64,000 nt of DNA from an uncultured Oscillibacter sp. (GTDB lineage Bacteria; Bacillota; Clostridia; Oscillospirales; Oscillospiraceae). The stretch's first letter is position 1, and each line of letters starts with the position of its first letter. This document shows positions 15,024 through 23,126 of the stretch, piece by piece. Location of the stretch: positions 67,051 through 131,050 of the forward strand of contig CAJTZK010000008.1 in NCBI GenBank assembly GCA_910583785.1, read 5' to 3'. The translations under genes were made by a program, and so were the position numbers. The notes beneath the pieces were generated by a model that searched no databases, was not told where the DNA came from, and was given only the letters and a program-made list of their open reading frames with translations.

Positions 15024-16103
15024 TCACAGGCGCCAGTTCAAAACTGGCGGCGCGCTGTCCTGCTCGAATTGGGTAAAAACGCCCTTGTCCATCAGCCGCT
15101 GGGCCAGCGTCAGGCCCGAACCAGCCACCGGGACCTCCAAGGCATAGTAGGAGATGTACACCAGCTCCGCCCGGAGGAAGGGGTCCCGCTGGAGCATGGA
15201 CACCTCGCCCTCTGTCAGAAGGCCCGCGGACTGGGCCCGGACTAGGGCGCCGGACAAGTCCGTATTGGCGGCGGAACTGTATCCCAGGGCCCGGAGGACG
15301 AACTCTGTATACTGCCGGGCGTTCACCGGGCTGGAGGGCCGGAACTCCGTGGCACTGTACCCATTGGTGTATCCCTTTTCAAAGGCGTAGCCCACGTATT
15401 TTGCTCCGTTGGTGCCGCTTTGCACGTCACGGAAGGGACAAATCCCATTCCAAGCCAGGGCCTCGTTTTCCTCCCCCAGCACCCGGATGAACATAATGAG
15501 GGCCTGGAGCCGGGTGGGAGCGGCCTCCAGGTCAAAGCCCTGGCCGTATCCGGTGAAACTGCCCTGGAAGAGGTGCATGGCTTTTAGTGCAGCGGCCATG
15601 GCGTTGTAATCCGTGGAGGTGGACTCGTGGAAGGTACAGGCCCCCTGCCAGTCCACCACGGCGGTCTTGCTGGTAACAACGAAATTAGCGGCAGTGTCCT
15701 CCGCCACCAGATACCGATGCCGGACCGCCAGGGTTCCCCCGCTGGGCAGCACCGTCCCATCGGTTACGTCTACCACCGCCCCAGAGGAATAGTTCACCCG
15801 CCCGCTTCCCGCCAGCAGCAGCACGCCATCCCCGGTGACGGCCTGTAGGACATCGTCCTGCTTCACCCGTCTCTCCGTCCAGGCGGCGGTCCCAGCGGCC
15901 GTATTTCCCCCGTTTTCCGCAGGGTGGAGACCCCCGGCGCTGTCCAGCCGGGCGCTGACGGCGGCATCCACCTTGCTGGTGAAAGCGCCGTTGAGATAGG
16001 AGAGCGAGGCCAGGGGGTCCGCCGCGTCCCCGGCGGCAGCAGCCCAAACAGCGGCGGCCGCCAGCAGGCACAGCGGAAACAGGATCAGGATTTTTTTCCG
16101 CAT
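15024..16103 (-). CDS. secreted SLH-domain protein
   Basis: A 359-aa exported protein. The ATG at 16101-16103 has AAGGAA upstream; the signal peptide is MRKKILILFPLCLLAAAAVW with cleavage near AAAAGD. The middle region is rich in beta strands. The C-terminal half has S-layer homology motifs (RLQALIMFIRVLGEENEALAW, FRDVQSGTNGAKYVGYAFEKG, PSSPVNARQYTEFVLRALGY), which normally anchor proteins to secondary cell-wall polymer. It begins 25 bp after rex on the same strand, so it may share its transcript. No catalytic domain is seen. Confidence 0.85.
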   Translation of the reverse strand: MRKKILILFPLCLLAAAAVWAAAAGDAADPLASLSYLNGAFTSKVDAAVSARLDSAGGLHPAENGGNTAAGTAAWTERRVKQDDVLQAVTGDGVLLLAGSGRVNYSSGAVVDVTDGTVLPSGGTLAVRHRYLVAEDTAANFVVTSKTAVVDWQGACTFHESTSTDYNAMAAALKAMHLFQGSFTGYGQGFDLEAAPTRLQALIMFIRVLGEENEALAWNGICPFRDVQSGTNGAKYVGYAFEKGYTNGYSATEFRPSSPVNARQYTEFVLRALGYSSAANTDLSGALVRAQSAGLLTEGEVSMLQRDPFLRAELVYISYYALEVPVAGSGLTLAQRLMDKGVFTQFEQDSAPPVLNWRL

Positions 16104-16128
16104 GAGGATTCCTTTCTCCGCTCCCCGG

Positions 16129-16758
16129 TCAGCGGTTGGCAATGCGGTAGCTCAAGGTCAGCAGGCTGTCGGCAAAGTGGATATTCTCAATCTTCACGTC
16201 GGGCTGCCCGCAGACGATCTCCACGTTGGTGAAATTCCAGAACCCCCGGACGCCCAGGCCGATGAGGCGGTCCGCCGTCTCCTGGGCAATGGACTGGGGA
16301 ATGGTCAGCACCACCACGTCCACGCTGTGGGAGCGGATAAAGCCGTCCACCTCGTCCATGGAATAGATGGGCACGCCGTTGACCCGGGTCCCGGTAACGG
16401 CGGGAGAGATGTCGAAGGCGGCGTCCACTGTGAAGCCCGTTTGGGCAAAGGGGAAATTTTGCAGCAGGGCGTGGCCCAGGTTACCCACGCCGATCATAAC
16501 CAGGTGGTGGTCGTTATCCACTCCCAGGATGCGGCCGATCTCCGTGTGGAGCTCTTCTACGTTATAGCCGTAGCCCTGCTGGCCAAACTCGCCGAAGCAG
16601 CTCAAATCCTGGCGGATTTGGGACGCGGTAATGTTCATCTCCTGGCCCAGGGAGTGGGAGGAGATGCGCACCACGCCCTTGGCGCACAGCTCGGTCAATT
16701 GCCGATAGTAACGGGGAAGCCGCCGGATTACAGCATCAGAGACATTTTCTTTCTTCAA
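16129..16758 (-). CDS. rex: redox-sensing transcriptional repressor Rex
   Basis: A repressor of about 209 aa that senses the NADH/NAD+ ratio and controls fermentation and respiration genes. The N-terminal winged helix is VSDAVIRRLPRYYRQLTEL ... SSHSLGQEMNITASQIRQDLS, then FGEFGQQGYGYNV, the Rossmann loop IGVGNLGHAL and the C-terminal domain-swap helix. TTG at 16756-16758 is preferred because GGGAG lies 8 nt upstream and the protein then begins MKKENVSD, as is usual for Rex; the frame is open to 16773. A near-consensus Rex operator lies in its own promoter. Confidence 0.93.
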   Translation of the reverse strand: MKKENVSDAVIRRLPRYYRQLTELCAKGVVRISSHSLGQEMNITASQIRQDLSCFGEFGQQGYGYNVEELHTEIGRILGVDNDHHLVMIGVGNLGHALLQNFPFAQTGFTVDAAFDISPAVTGTRVNGVPIYSMDEVDGFIRSHSVDVVVLTIPQSIAQETADRLIGLGVRGFWNFTNVEIVCGQPDVKIENIHFADSLLTLSYRIANR

Positions 16759-16797
16759 AACCCTCACTCCCAATCAGAACCTTGTCACAATAGTTAT

Positions 16798-16838
16798 AGT
16801 TTAGCTCAAAATCTACAACTTGTCAATTTTTTTAACAA
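16798..16838 (-). promoter_or_regulatory. rex promoter with overlapping Rex-like operator
   Basis: On the minus strand TTGACA (16821-16826), a 17-bp spacer and TAAACT (16798-16803) form a promoter. The dyad TTGTCAATTTTTTTAACAA (16820-16838) covers the -35 box. It matches the Rex half-sites TTGTTAA/TTAACAA with one mismatch, but the half-sites are 5 bp apart rather than the usual 4. This suggests autoregulation. Confidence 0.6.
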
Positions 16839-16869
16839 TCTTTTTCTTGAAAAATTTTTTATAAAATGC

Positions 16870-16898
16870 TTTACAGGCGGGGAAAATTCTGCTATACT
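16870..16898 (+). promoter_or_regulatory. promoter upstream of the tRNA-Arg locus
   Basis: TTTACA (16870-16875), a 17-bp spacer and TATACT (16893-16898) lie about 80 bp before the first tRNA-Arg 5' half. It was probably the original promoter of the tRNA gene. Confidence 0.6.
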
Positions 16899-16977
16899 AC
16901 CCAAGGACGTGAGGAAAACCCCTCCCCGCGCTCTTGGAATTTTCTTTAGGACAAGCGGATAGGATAGCGTCTGGTAC

Positions 16978-17359
16978 GCGTCCGTGGCGCAGTTGGATAG
17001 CGCGTCAGACTCCGACGTTTCTGACCGTTCCGGCTGAGATACGGCGCAAGGCCCTGCAAACAGGGGCACTGGCAAATCGGCAGAGGAAAAAGCGCTGTCG
17101 GCTGACTACTGTTTGACTACTATTTTCCCGGATAGCCGGAAGGCTGAAAATTTCATATTGTTCGGTATGCGCCCGTGGCGCAGTTGGATAGCGCGTCAGA
17201 CTCCGACGTTTCTGACACCTCCGGCTGAGATGCGGCGCAAGGCCCTGCAAACAGGGGCGTTGGCGGATCGGCAGAGGAAAAAACGCCGTGAGCTGACTAC
17301 TGTTTGACTACTGTTTCCCCGGATAGCCGGAAAACTGAAAATCTTATATTGTCAGGTAT
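16978..17359 (+). repeat. two tandem 191-bp units, each a tRNA-Arg 5' half plus integrase-arm-like sequence
   Basis: Units 16978-17168 and 17169-17359 have exactly the same length. Each starts with 39 nt identical or nearly identical to the 5' half of the intact tRNA-Arg at 17360 and breaks off after ACTCCGAC in the anticodon loop, where GTTTCTGAC replaces the anticodon 3' stem. The remaining 152 bp contain CCCTG-CAAA-CAGGG and the direct repeat TGACTAC-TGTT-TGACTAC (17103-17120 and 17294-17311), which resembles integrase arm-binding sites. The two units differ by roughly a tenth of their bases. They look like left ends (attL) of successive integrated elements. Confidence 0.8.
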
Positions 17360-17436
17360 GCGCCCGTGGCGCAGTTGGATAGCGCGTCAGACTCCGACTC
17401 TGAAGGCCGCTGGTTCGAATCCAGTCGGGCGTACCA
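17360..17436 (+). tRNA. tRNA-Arg (anticodon CCG)
   Basis: A 77-nt cloverleaf with an encoded CCA end: acceptor GCGCCCG/CGGGCGT (first pair G-U), D arm GCGC-AGTTGGATA-GCGC, anticodon stem TCAGA/TCTGA with loop CTCCGAC (anticodon CCG) and T arm GCTGG-TTCGAAT-CCAGT. It is the only complete copy in the window; two upstream 5' halves and one downstream 3' half (34800) are fragments. Integrative elements insert in its anticodon loop. Confidence 0.93.
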
Positions 17437-17470
17437 AAAGCTCTAAAAACGCGGTTTTTAGAGCTTTTTT
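17436..17470 (+). terminator. terminator of tRNA-Arg
   Basis: AAAGCTCTAAAAAC and GTTTTTAGAGCTTT pair around GCG, followed by a T run. The same terminator, with loop ATA, follows the orphan tRNA 3' half at 34844-34878. Confidence 0.85.
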
Positions 17471-17517
17471 GTAACTTTTTACATCTATTTTGAAGATTTG
17501 AAAAGGAGGATTTTACC

Positions 17518-18054
17518 ATGTCCAAATACGCCGGAACTCAGACGGAGAAAAACCTGCAGGCCGCTTTTGCCGGGGAGTCCCAGGCCCGGAACAAGTACAC
17601 CTATTTTGCGTCCAAGGCCAAGAAAGAGGGCTTCGAGCAGATTGCCGCCCTGTTCCTGAAAACCGCCGACAACGAAAAAGAGCACGCCAAAATGTGGTTC
17701 AAGGAGCTGGCGGGCATTGGCTCCACCGCCGAGAACCTGGGCGCTGCCGCCGACGGCGAGAACTACGAGTGGACGGATATGTACGAGGGGTTTGCAAAGA
17801 CCGCCGAGGCCGAGGGGTTCCCGGAGCTGGCCGCCAAATTCCGGGCCGTTGGCGAGATCGAGAAGCACCACGAGGAGCGCTACCGGGCTCTGCTGAAAAA
17901 CGTGGAGGCTCAGGAGGTCTTCAGAAAGAGCGAGGTCAAGGTCTGGGAGTGCCGGAACTGCGGACATATCGTGGTGGGCACCGCCGCGCCGGAGGTCTGC
18001 CCCGTCTGCGCCCATCCCCAGGCTTACTTCGAGGTCCACGCGGAGAATTATTGA
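17518..18054 (+). CDS. rbr: rubrerythrin, copy A
   Basis: A 178-aa non-haem iron peroxidase that reduces hydrogen peroxide in anaerobes. The N-terminal four-helix domain has the diiron ligand motifs FAGESQARNKYTYFASKA, DNEKEHAKMWFKE and GEIEKHHEERYRAL, and the C-terminal rubredoxin-like domain has CRNCG and CPVCAHPQAYFE. The ATG at 17518 follows AAAGGAGG. It lies just after the tRNA-Arg terminator and 32 bp before the flavoprotein gene. A near-identical copy is at 34927. Confidence 0.97.
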   Translation: MSKYAGTQTEKNLQAAFAGESQARNKYTYFASKAKKEGFEQIAALFLKTADNEKEHAKMWFKELAGIGSTAENLGAAADGENYEWTDMYEGFAKTAEAEGFPELAAKFRAVGEIEKHHEERYRALLKNVEAQEVFRKSEVKVWECRNCGHIVVGTAAPEVCPVCAHPQAYFEVHAENY

Positions 18055-18086
18055 GTACATAAACCCGAAGCCATGGAGGTTCCCAT

Positions 18087-18704
18087 ATGAAGGTTCTGAT
18101 GATTAACGGCAGTCCCCGGTCCAACGGCAACACCTCTCTCGCCCTGCGGGAGATGGAAGGCATTTTCAAGGCGGAAGGCATTGAAACCGAAATTGTCCAA
18201 GTCGGGAACAAGGCCATCCGGGGCTGTATCGCCTGCGGCAAATGCGCGGAAAAGGGCAGGTGCATCTTTAACGACGCCGTCAACGAAGTTGCGCCGAAAT
18301 TCGAGGCTTGTGATGGTTTGGTGGTGGGCAGTCCTGTCTACTACGCCTCCGCCAACGCCACGCTGGTGGCCTTCCTGACCCGGCTCTTTTTCAGCACGCC
18401 CTTTGACAAGACGATGAAGGTCGGCGCCGCCGTCGCCGTTGCCCGGCGGGGCGGACTGTCCGCTACGTTTGACGAGCTGAACAAGTTCTTCACCATCTCC
18501 GGAATGCCTGTGGCCTCCAGCCAATATTGGAACAGCGTTCACGGGCGGGAGCCCGGCCAGGCGGCCCAGGATGCGGAGGGTTTGCAGACTATGCGGACCC
18601 TGGCCCGGAATATGACGTTCCTCATGCGGAGCATCCAGCTGGGTAAGGAGAAATACGGCCTCCCGGAGCGGGAGCCTCCCCAGCGCACGAACTTCATTCG
18701 TTAG
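18087..18704 (+). CDS. iron-sulfur flavoprotein (NADPH-dependent FMN reductase family), copy A
   Basis: A 205-aa flavodoxin-fold electron carrier. The FMN loop is GSPRSNGNTS near residue 8, the compact Cys cluster CIACGKCAEKGRC binds a 4Fe-4S centre, and GSPVYYASANATLVAF is the second flavin-binding segment. Such proteins pass electrons to peroxidases, and the neighbouring rubrerythrin is a plausible partner (inference). It is followed by a terminator at 18733. The paralogue at 35496 differs at scattered positions. Confidence 0.93.
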   Translation: MKVLMINGSPRSNGNTSLALREMEGIFKAEGIETEIVQVGNKAIRGCIACGKCAEKGRCIFNDAVNEVAPKFEACDGLVVGSPVYYASANATLVAFLTRLFFSTPFDKTMKVGAAVAVARRGGLSATFDELNKFFTISGMPVASSQYWNSVHGREPGQAAQDAEGLQTMRTLARNMTFLMRSIQLGKEKYGLPEREPPQRTNFIR

Positions 18705-18732
18705 TAGAAAACGATTGAGCGGATGCGGACAG

Positions 18733-18757
18733 CGGCATGGAGCTTCGCTCCATGCCG
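18733..18757. terminator. hairpin between convergent genes
   Basis: CGGCATGGAGC (18733-18743) and GCTCCATGCCG (18747-18757) flank TTC and are followed on the plus strand by CCTGGTTTTTC. The equivalent hairpin in the second copy is at 36187-36215. Confidence 0.75.
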
Positions 18758-18787
18758 CCTGGTTTTTCAGAACACCTCTCCCCTGCT

Positions 18788-19081
18788 CTATCTTTTGCTG
18801 ATTCGCTCTTCCTCTTCCCGGCGGAAGGAGTAGGGCAGTTCTGTTGCTCCTAACTCGTGTGCTATCCCACAGGCCAAGCGGAAGCCAGCGATGAAACTTT
18901 CCAGAGATACGTCGTCCTGTAGCCTTGCCTCGGCATCCACCAGCTCCAACAGCCGTATCTGATTGCGACAGTCTAACCTTTTTTCCAGCTTCCGGTGCAG
19001 TCGAACCACTTCTGCCTGTTGTTCAACACAGAAAGTCTCTGTTGCAAAGCGGGCTTGTAACGCCTGCATGTAATCATACAT
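18788..19081 (-). CDS. DUF6809-type small protein
   Basis: A 97-aa helical protein starting at ATG 19079-19081 after GGAGGGAATACC. It has MYDYMQALQARFATETFCVE, a central charged helix and SLESFIAGFRLACGIAHEL. I associate this pattern with the DUF6809 family found next to recombinases on clostridial mobile elements; the role is unknown. It follows int1 by 16 bp. The second copy at 36238 carries a nonsense codon. Confidence 0.7.
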   Translation of the reverse strand: MYDYMQALQARFATETFCVEQQAEVVRLHRKLEKRLDCRNQIRLLELVDAEARLQDDVSLESFIAGFRLACGIAHELGATELPYSFRREEEERISKR

Positions 19082-19097
19082 GGTATTCCCTCCCCCC

Positions 19098-20273
19098 TCA
19101 GATATCCAAGCCCCGTTGGAGTGCCTCACTGGCAGCCTTTTTGTTTTTATCGAAGGCGTGGGTATAGATGTCCAGCGTCGTGGATGGCTGAGAGTGGCCC
19201 AGGAGGCCCGCCACTGTTGCCACATCAGCACCGCCCGCAATCAGCAGACTTGCGTTGCTGTGCCGAAGACTGTGGACATTCAATTTTTCCGGGAGACCGT
19301 TCTTTTTCAGAATTAGCTTAAACCTCCAGGTGAAGGTGCTGGGCGTCATCGGGTCCTGGCTGTCGTGCCTGCGGAACACAAAGTCCTCCTCCGTCAGCAC
19401 CCGGTCCTCATAGGCATCCGCCTGCCACACGCACTCCCGGTGGTACTCTTTGAGAAGGCTCTCCATCTCCGGAGAGAAGTACACATAACGGTCCCCTGCC
19501 GCAGTCTTGGTGTCCTTGACGATGATCTCCTCCCCGGTGATCTTCACCACGTTCCGTTGGATGTGGATACTCTTGCGTTCGTAATCGATGTCGGACCACT
19601 TCAAGCCACAGCACTCTCCCCTTCTCATCCCGGTGGCAATAATCAGTTTATAGTACGTTTCGTATTTGATACTCTCATTTTCCAGCGCAGCGATGATCTT
19701 CTGAACCGTTTCTTCATCGGCAACGAGTTTTTCTTTCCTCTTGCCGGAGTATTTGTACGTTCTCCACGCCGGATTATGGTTAAGAAAACCGCCCTCCATT
19801 GCGTCGGAGAGGATTCCACATAGACAGGCGTGGACTCCCTCTACCGTATACTCGGAGAGCGGCATTCCAGTATTTTGACTTGTATGCTTCCGCAGCTCGG
19901 CGTAGAGCTTTCGGAAGTGCTCAGGGCGGAGGTCTACTAATTTGTAGCCACCCAGGTACGGCAGGAAGCGGTCAATGTCCTGCTTGTCACGGGCCAGCGT
20001 GGACTTCGCCAGCTTGTCCGGTGCGATATCCCGGAGCCAGATTTGAACGTACTGCGCCAGTGTGATGGTTCGATCTACGGTCAGCGGAGCGTCCCTACAC
20101 TCCCGCTCGAAGAGAACCGCCTGTTCGTTCAGCCATTTTTCTTTTTGCTTTGGCGTGAGGCCCTCCGGCGGCCTCACTGTTTTCTGCTGAGCGGCCCGGC
20201 GCTTGCCGGTGTGGTCGTAGCCCATGGAGACGACCAGGAGGTAGCTGTTCCCCCGTTTTCGAATACTTGCCAT
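19098..20273 (-). CDS. tyrosine recombinase/integrase 1
   Basis: A 391-aa phage/ICE-type integrase. The N-terminus MASIRKRGNSYLLVVSMGYD is an arm-binding AP2-like domain, followed by a SAM-like core-binding domain (TITLAQYVQIWL ... YLGGYKLVDLRPEHF). The catalytic domain has TGMRRGECCGLKW (first Arg), HSLRHSNASLL (HxxR), GLLGHSQPSTTLDIYTH (second His and nucleophile Tyr). All catalytic residues are present, so it is probably active. The adjacent DUF6809 gene is downstream and int2 is upstream. A decayed copy lies at 36545-37718. Confidence 0.93.
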   Translation of the reverse strand: MASIRKRGNSYLLVVSMGYDHTGKRRAAQQKTVRPPEGLTPKQKEKWLNEQAVLFERECRDAPLTVDRTITLAQYVQIWLRDIAPDKLAKSTLARDKQDIDRFLPYLGGYKLVDLRPEHFRKLYAELRKHTSQNTGMPLSEYTVEGVHACLCGILSDAMEGGFLNHNPAWRTYKYSGKRKEKLVADEETVQKIIAALENESIKYETYYKLIIATGMRRGECCGLKWSDIDYERKSIHIQRNVVKITGEEIIVKDTKTAAGDRYVYFSPEMESLLKEYHRECVWQADAYEDRVLTEEDFVFRRHDSQDPMTPSTFTWRFKLILKKNGLPEKLNVHSLRHSNASLLIAGGADVATVAGLLGHSQPSTTLDIYTHAFDKNKKAASEALQRGLDI

Positions 20274-20397
20274 TTCACATCTTCCCTTCTGTCCTCAGTC
20301 CGGCTGAGGTTTCTTTTGGCAAACACAACATACCCCAATTCTTGCCGTATAGCTACTGCTTTTTTGCTTCAGGACGGAGATTCTACGAAAGCAACAA

Positions 20398-21576
20398 TCA
20401 GGCGCTCTCAGAATCTCTGCCGCTGAAATCAAACATAGTCTGCGTGTAACGCTCCGCCGCCTGGCGCTTTAATTGCAGCTGCGGATGGCAGTAGGTTCTC
20501 TCCAGGAAGCCGGTGTCTCCGTGACCGGCCAGCTCTGCTACTGTCTGCTTGTCTACGCCGTTGTGAAGCATCGTAGACACGAAGTAGTGGCGCAGAGTGT
20601 GGAGGTGAAACTCCCTCGGAAAACCATTCTCGTCATAGAGTTGACGGAGATGCCGGGAGAACGTATCGGGGTGCATCAGTTCACCGCTCTCGTTTGTGAA
20701 CACATAATCGCTCATCTCGAAGCCACCCTCCTGTGCCTCGTACATTTTGCCGTAGCAGTAGCAGCGAAGGACAGTGGTCATCTCTTCGCTGATATAGATC
20801 GTCCGGGCCTGGCCGTTCTTTGTACTCCCCTCTACTACGCCTTTTCCTGGGACTGAGCTGCGGGAGCGGCTGACCGTCAGGATACACTCGTCGCCGTTCA
20901 TGATGAGGTCGTCCCATTTCAGAGCGCACAGCTCTCCCCGACGGCAACCGGTGTAGATTGCCAGGGCGTAAAAGGTCTTGTAGGGATCATCTTCGTTGGC
21001 GAGAATGTCCAGAAATCTATGGACCTCCTCATCTGTGGGGATCAGCTGTGTCCTCGATGTTGTCTCCGGCAGGTCAATCATCCGAGCCGGATTTTTCTCA
21101 ATGATCTCGTTTCGCTTCGCATCGCTCAGTACCGCAGAGGCAACTGTCAAGTATTTCTGGACAGTTGCCTCTTGAATTGGTTTGCCATGGTAGGTCCGCT
21201 TTCTTAACTCTACCAACATATTTTCCAGAGCGATGGGCCGGAGACGATTCAGCTTGATGTTTCCAATCATCGGATACACCGTCTCCAATGACCGGCGATA
21301 AAATCCGAGCGTACTCGGAGCATATCTCGTCTGCCGCTCCAGCCAGCGGGCGGCGTACTCTTGAAAGGTCATCTCTCCATCCTCACAGTAGCCGTTCTTA
21401 ACCAGCTTCTCGAACTCCTCCGCCTCGTGAGCGACATACTGCGAGATACCGCGGCCACCCACGGTCTGAGGCACCGTGATTGTCTTCGCCCTGCTGATTT
21501 TTCTTCCGTCAGGACGATAGCCGTTGCTGACGGTGATCTTGAATTTGCGTGTATCCAACTTTTTGATGCTCGCCAT
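20398..21576 (-). CDS. tyrosine recombinase/integrase 2
   Basis: A 392-aa integrase, distinct from integrase 1. It has an N-terminal arm-binding segment (MASIKKLDTRKFKITVSNGY), a core-binding domain (MTFQEYAARWLERQT) and the catalytic residues in YTGCRRGELCALKW, HTLRHYFVSTML and ELAGHGDTGFLERTYCH. It is 124 bp upstream of integrase 1 and 12 bp downstream of the relaxase gene. Two adjacent recombinases on one element are unusual; one may act in excision or at a second site. A truncated copy ends at 38340. Confidence 0.93.
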   Translation of the reverse strand: MASIKKLDTRKFKITVSNGYRPDGRKISRAKTITVPQTVGGRGISQYVAHEAEEFEKLVKNGYCEDGEMTFQEYAARWLERQTRYAPSTLGFYRRSLETVYPMIGNIKLNRLRPIALENMLVELRKRTYHGKPIQEATVQKYLTVASAVLSDAKRNEIIEKNPARMIDLPETTSRTQLIPTDEEVHRFLDILANEDDPYKTFYALAIYTGCRRGELCALKWDDLIMNGDECILTVSRSRSSVPGKGVVEGSTKNGQARTIYISEEMTTVLRCYCYGKMYEAQEGGFEMSDYVFTNESGELMHPDTFSRHLRQLYDENGFPREFHLHTLRHYFVSTMLHNGVDKQTVAELAGHGDTGFLERTYCHPQLQLKRQAAERYTQTMFDFSGRDSESA

Positions 21577-21588
21577 AAAAATTCCTTT

Positions 21589-22587
21589 CTACATACTCAT
21601 GCCCTGGTTGTGTGTATCGCCGCTCAACTTCTGTCCCATCGCCAGTTTCTTCAGCGCCTCTCGGCGGCGCTGCTTGCTGTCCGTCCAGGTGGGCGGCGCA
21701 GGGAGCGGCGGTAAATCATCCAGTCGTTCCATCGACCTGCCCAACTGAATGAAACCGTTTGCCAGCTCACCCATCCAGCCTTCGTCAGGCTCCACGCTGC
21801 CGGGGCGGAATCCAACGGTCTGCCGATAAACAAACAGGGCCTCCAAATTCTCCTTGAGGAAAGTCTCGTCATGGAGACTGCTGTCCCGGCACTTGCGTCC
21901 ATTGGGACAGGTGAAGGTGATGTGCTTCCGGGTGTCCATCCAGGTCACCTCGTAGCCCTCGTACTCCATGTTCGCAATAAAACTTTCTCGGTCAGTAGCA
22001 TACTCCAACGCCTCGTTGATGGCCTGGATCAAATCCAACTTCCAGCTGTCATTGCGCAGGCCAGCCTGATACTCACCGGGCTTCATCCGTTTCTTCTTCG
22101 GATATCTCTCCGGCTCCTCCAGCACCTGCAGTCCGTGGGCCATGCAGATCTCATCATTGAACTTCCGATGTGCCAGCAGGGTATCACGGTTCTGGTGGAG
22201 CTTTCTTCCGTTCTCGCAGCTGACGCTGTTTACCACAAGGTGGTTGTGGAGGTGGTTGGTATCAACGTGGGTGGCGATCACCACCTCGTAACCAGGGAAG
22301 GCTCTCTGGGCCAACTCCAGTCCAATGGCGTTGACCTCCTGGGGCGTGAGATCATCGTCCTCGGAGAAGGACTGCACGAAGTGGTAGAACTGCCTGCCGT
22401 CCGTTTTCTGAAACCGCTGCTTGGTGGTCATCATCTCCAGGTAGGACGCCTGGGGCACACAGTTACTCCCGGTGACCAGACACGCCCCATCCAGCATCGT
22501 CTTCTTCGCCTGCACCACATAGGACAGCACACCCAACATGGCTCCGGCGGTCTGCTTCTTGTTTCGGATGGCGGTGAATGTTGCCAT
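21589..22587 (-). CDS. mobA: MobA/MobL-type relaxase
   Basis: A 332-aa plasmid/IME relaxase that nicks oriT for conjugative mobilisation. The HUH metal-binding motif is seen in ATHVDTNHLHNHLVVNSV, and an N-terminal Tyr (LSYVVQAKK) is a candidate nucleophile. The start is ATG at 22585-22587, which overlaps the mobC stop (TGATG) with AAAGGAGG upstream. The protein is short and lacks a primase or helicase domain. Transfer would need a helper element, since no type IV secretion genes are present. Confidence 0.88.
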   Translation of the reverse strand: MATFTAIRNKKQTAGAMLGVLSYVVQAKKTMLDGACLVTGSNCVPQASYLEMMTTKQRFQKTDGRQFYHFVQSFSEDDDLTPQEVNAIGLELAQRAFPGYEVVIATHVDTNHLHNHLVVNSVSCENGRKLHQNRDTLLAHRKFNDEICMAHGLQVLEEPERYPKKKRMKPGEYQAGLRNDSWKLDLIQAINEALEYATDRESFIANMEYEGYEVTWMDTRKHITFTCPNGRKCRDSSLHDETFLKENLEALFVYRQTVGFRPGSVEPDEGWMGELANGFIQLGRSMERLDDLPPLPAPPTWTDSKQRRREALKKLAMGQKLSGDTHNQGMSM

Positions 22588-22898
22588 CAACTCACCTCCT
22601 TTGTCAGCCGACGGATCGCCGCGCAGAGGTCTGCGTACTTGTCGATCAGCTCATCGCTCCGCAGGATGGTGAGCCGTCCCATGTTGGCCAGCGTAGTGAG
22701 CTGGTTGAGGTTGCGGCCCTGGGCCTTCAGCTCTGAGAGGACCGCATCCAGGCCCTCCACTCGAATGATCTCCTGCCCCAGTCCGCAGATGCACAGGTAG
22801 TCCGTGAGGGTCATATTGACATCCTGTGCCCGTTGCTGGAGCTGCTTTTTTACTTTGGGCGTCATCCTGGCGGTGACGATTTCTGTTTTCTTCTGCAC
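22587..22898 (-). CDS. mobC: MobC-type mobilisation accessory protein
   Basis: A 103-aa ribbon-helix-helix-type protein: VTARMTPKVKKQLQQRAQDVNMTLTDYL at the N-terminus, then LNQLTTLANMGRL, the conserved MobC block. It starts at GTG 22896-22898 with AAAGGAAA upstream and is translationally coupled to the relaxase. MobC proteins open DNA around oriT so that the relaxase can nick. Confidence 0.85.
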   Translation of the reverse strand: MQKKTEIVTARMTPKVKKQLQQRAQDVNMTLTDYLCICGLGQEIIRVEGLDAVLSELKAQGRNLNQLTTLANMGRLTILRSDELIDKYADLCAAIRRLTKEVS

Positions 22899-23126
22899 TT
22901 ACGTTTCCTTTCTCCCCTTCAGGGGCAGGGGGTGCAGGGGCTTTGCCCCGGCGAATGCGGCCGGCGTATAGCCGGACGCTATGCTTGCCCCACCCAAGGG
23001 TGGGTTTTCCGTCCTCCGGCGGACCCGTGCGTCTGATCCCCAATTCGTCCCACAGGGCCGTCTGTGCGTTTTAATGTGCCTCTGCCCATGTTCCCCCGCT
23101 TCTCCACTGGATCCCACACAGCGCCC
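22899..23126 (-). other. candidate origin of transfer
   Basis: A 228-bp spacer between mobC and repA. It holds several inverted repeats, including CCCACCC-AA-GGGTGGG (22989-23004), CCGGCGTATAGCCGG (22961-22975) and GGGGCTTTGCCCC (22937-22949), in the usual position for oriT immediately upstream of mobC. No nick site can be assigned from sequence alone. Confidence 0.5.

Noticed and set aside
16978..17359. The 191-bp tandem repeats as a CRISPR array or as three tRNA genes
   Set aside because: There are only two long repeats, no spacers and no cas genes. The first two copies lack the 3' half of the tRNA, so they cannot fold as tRNA.
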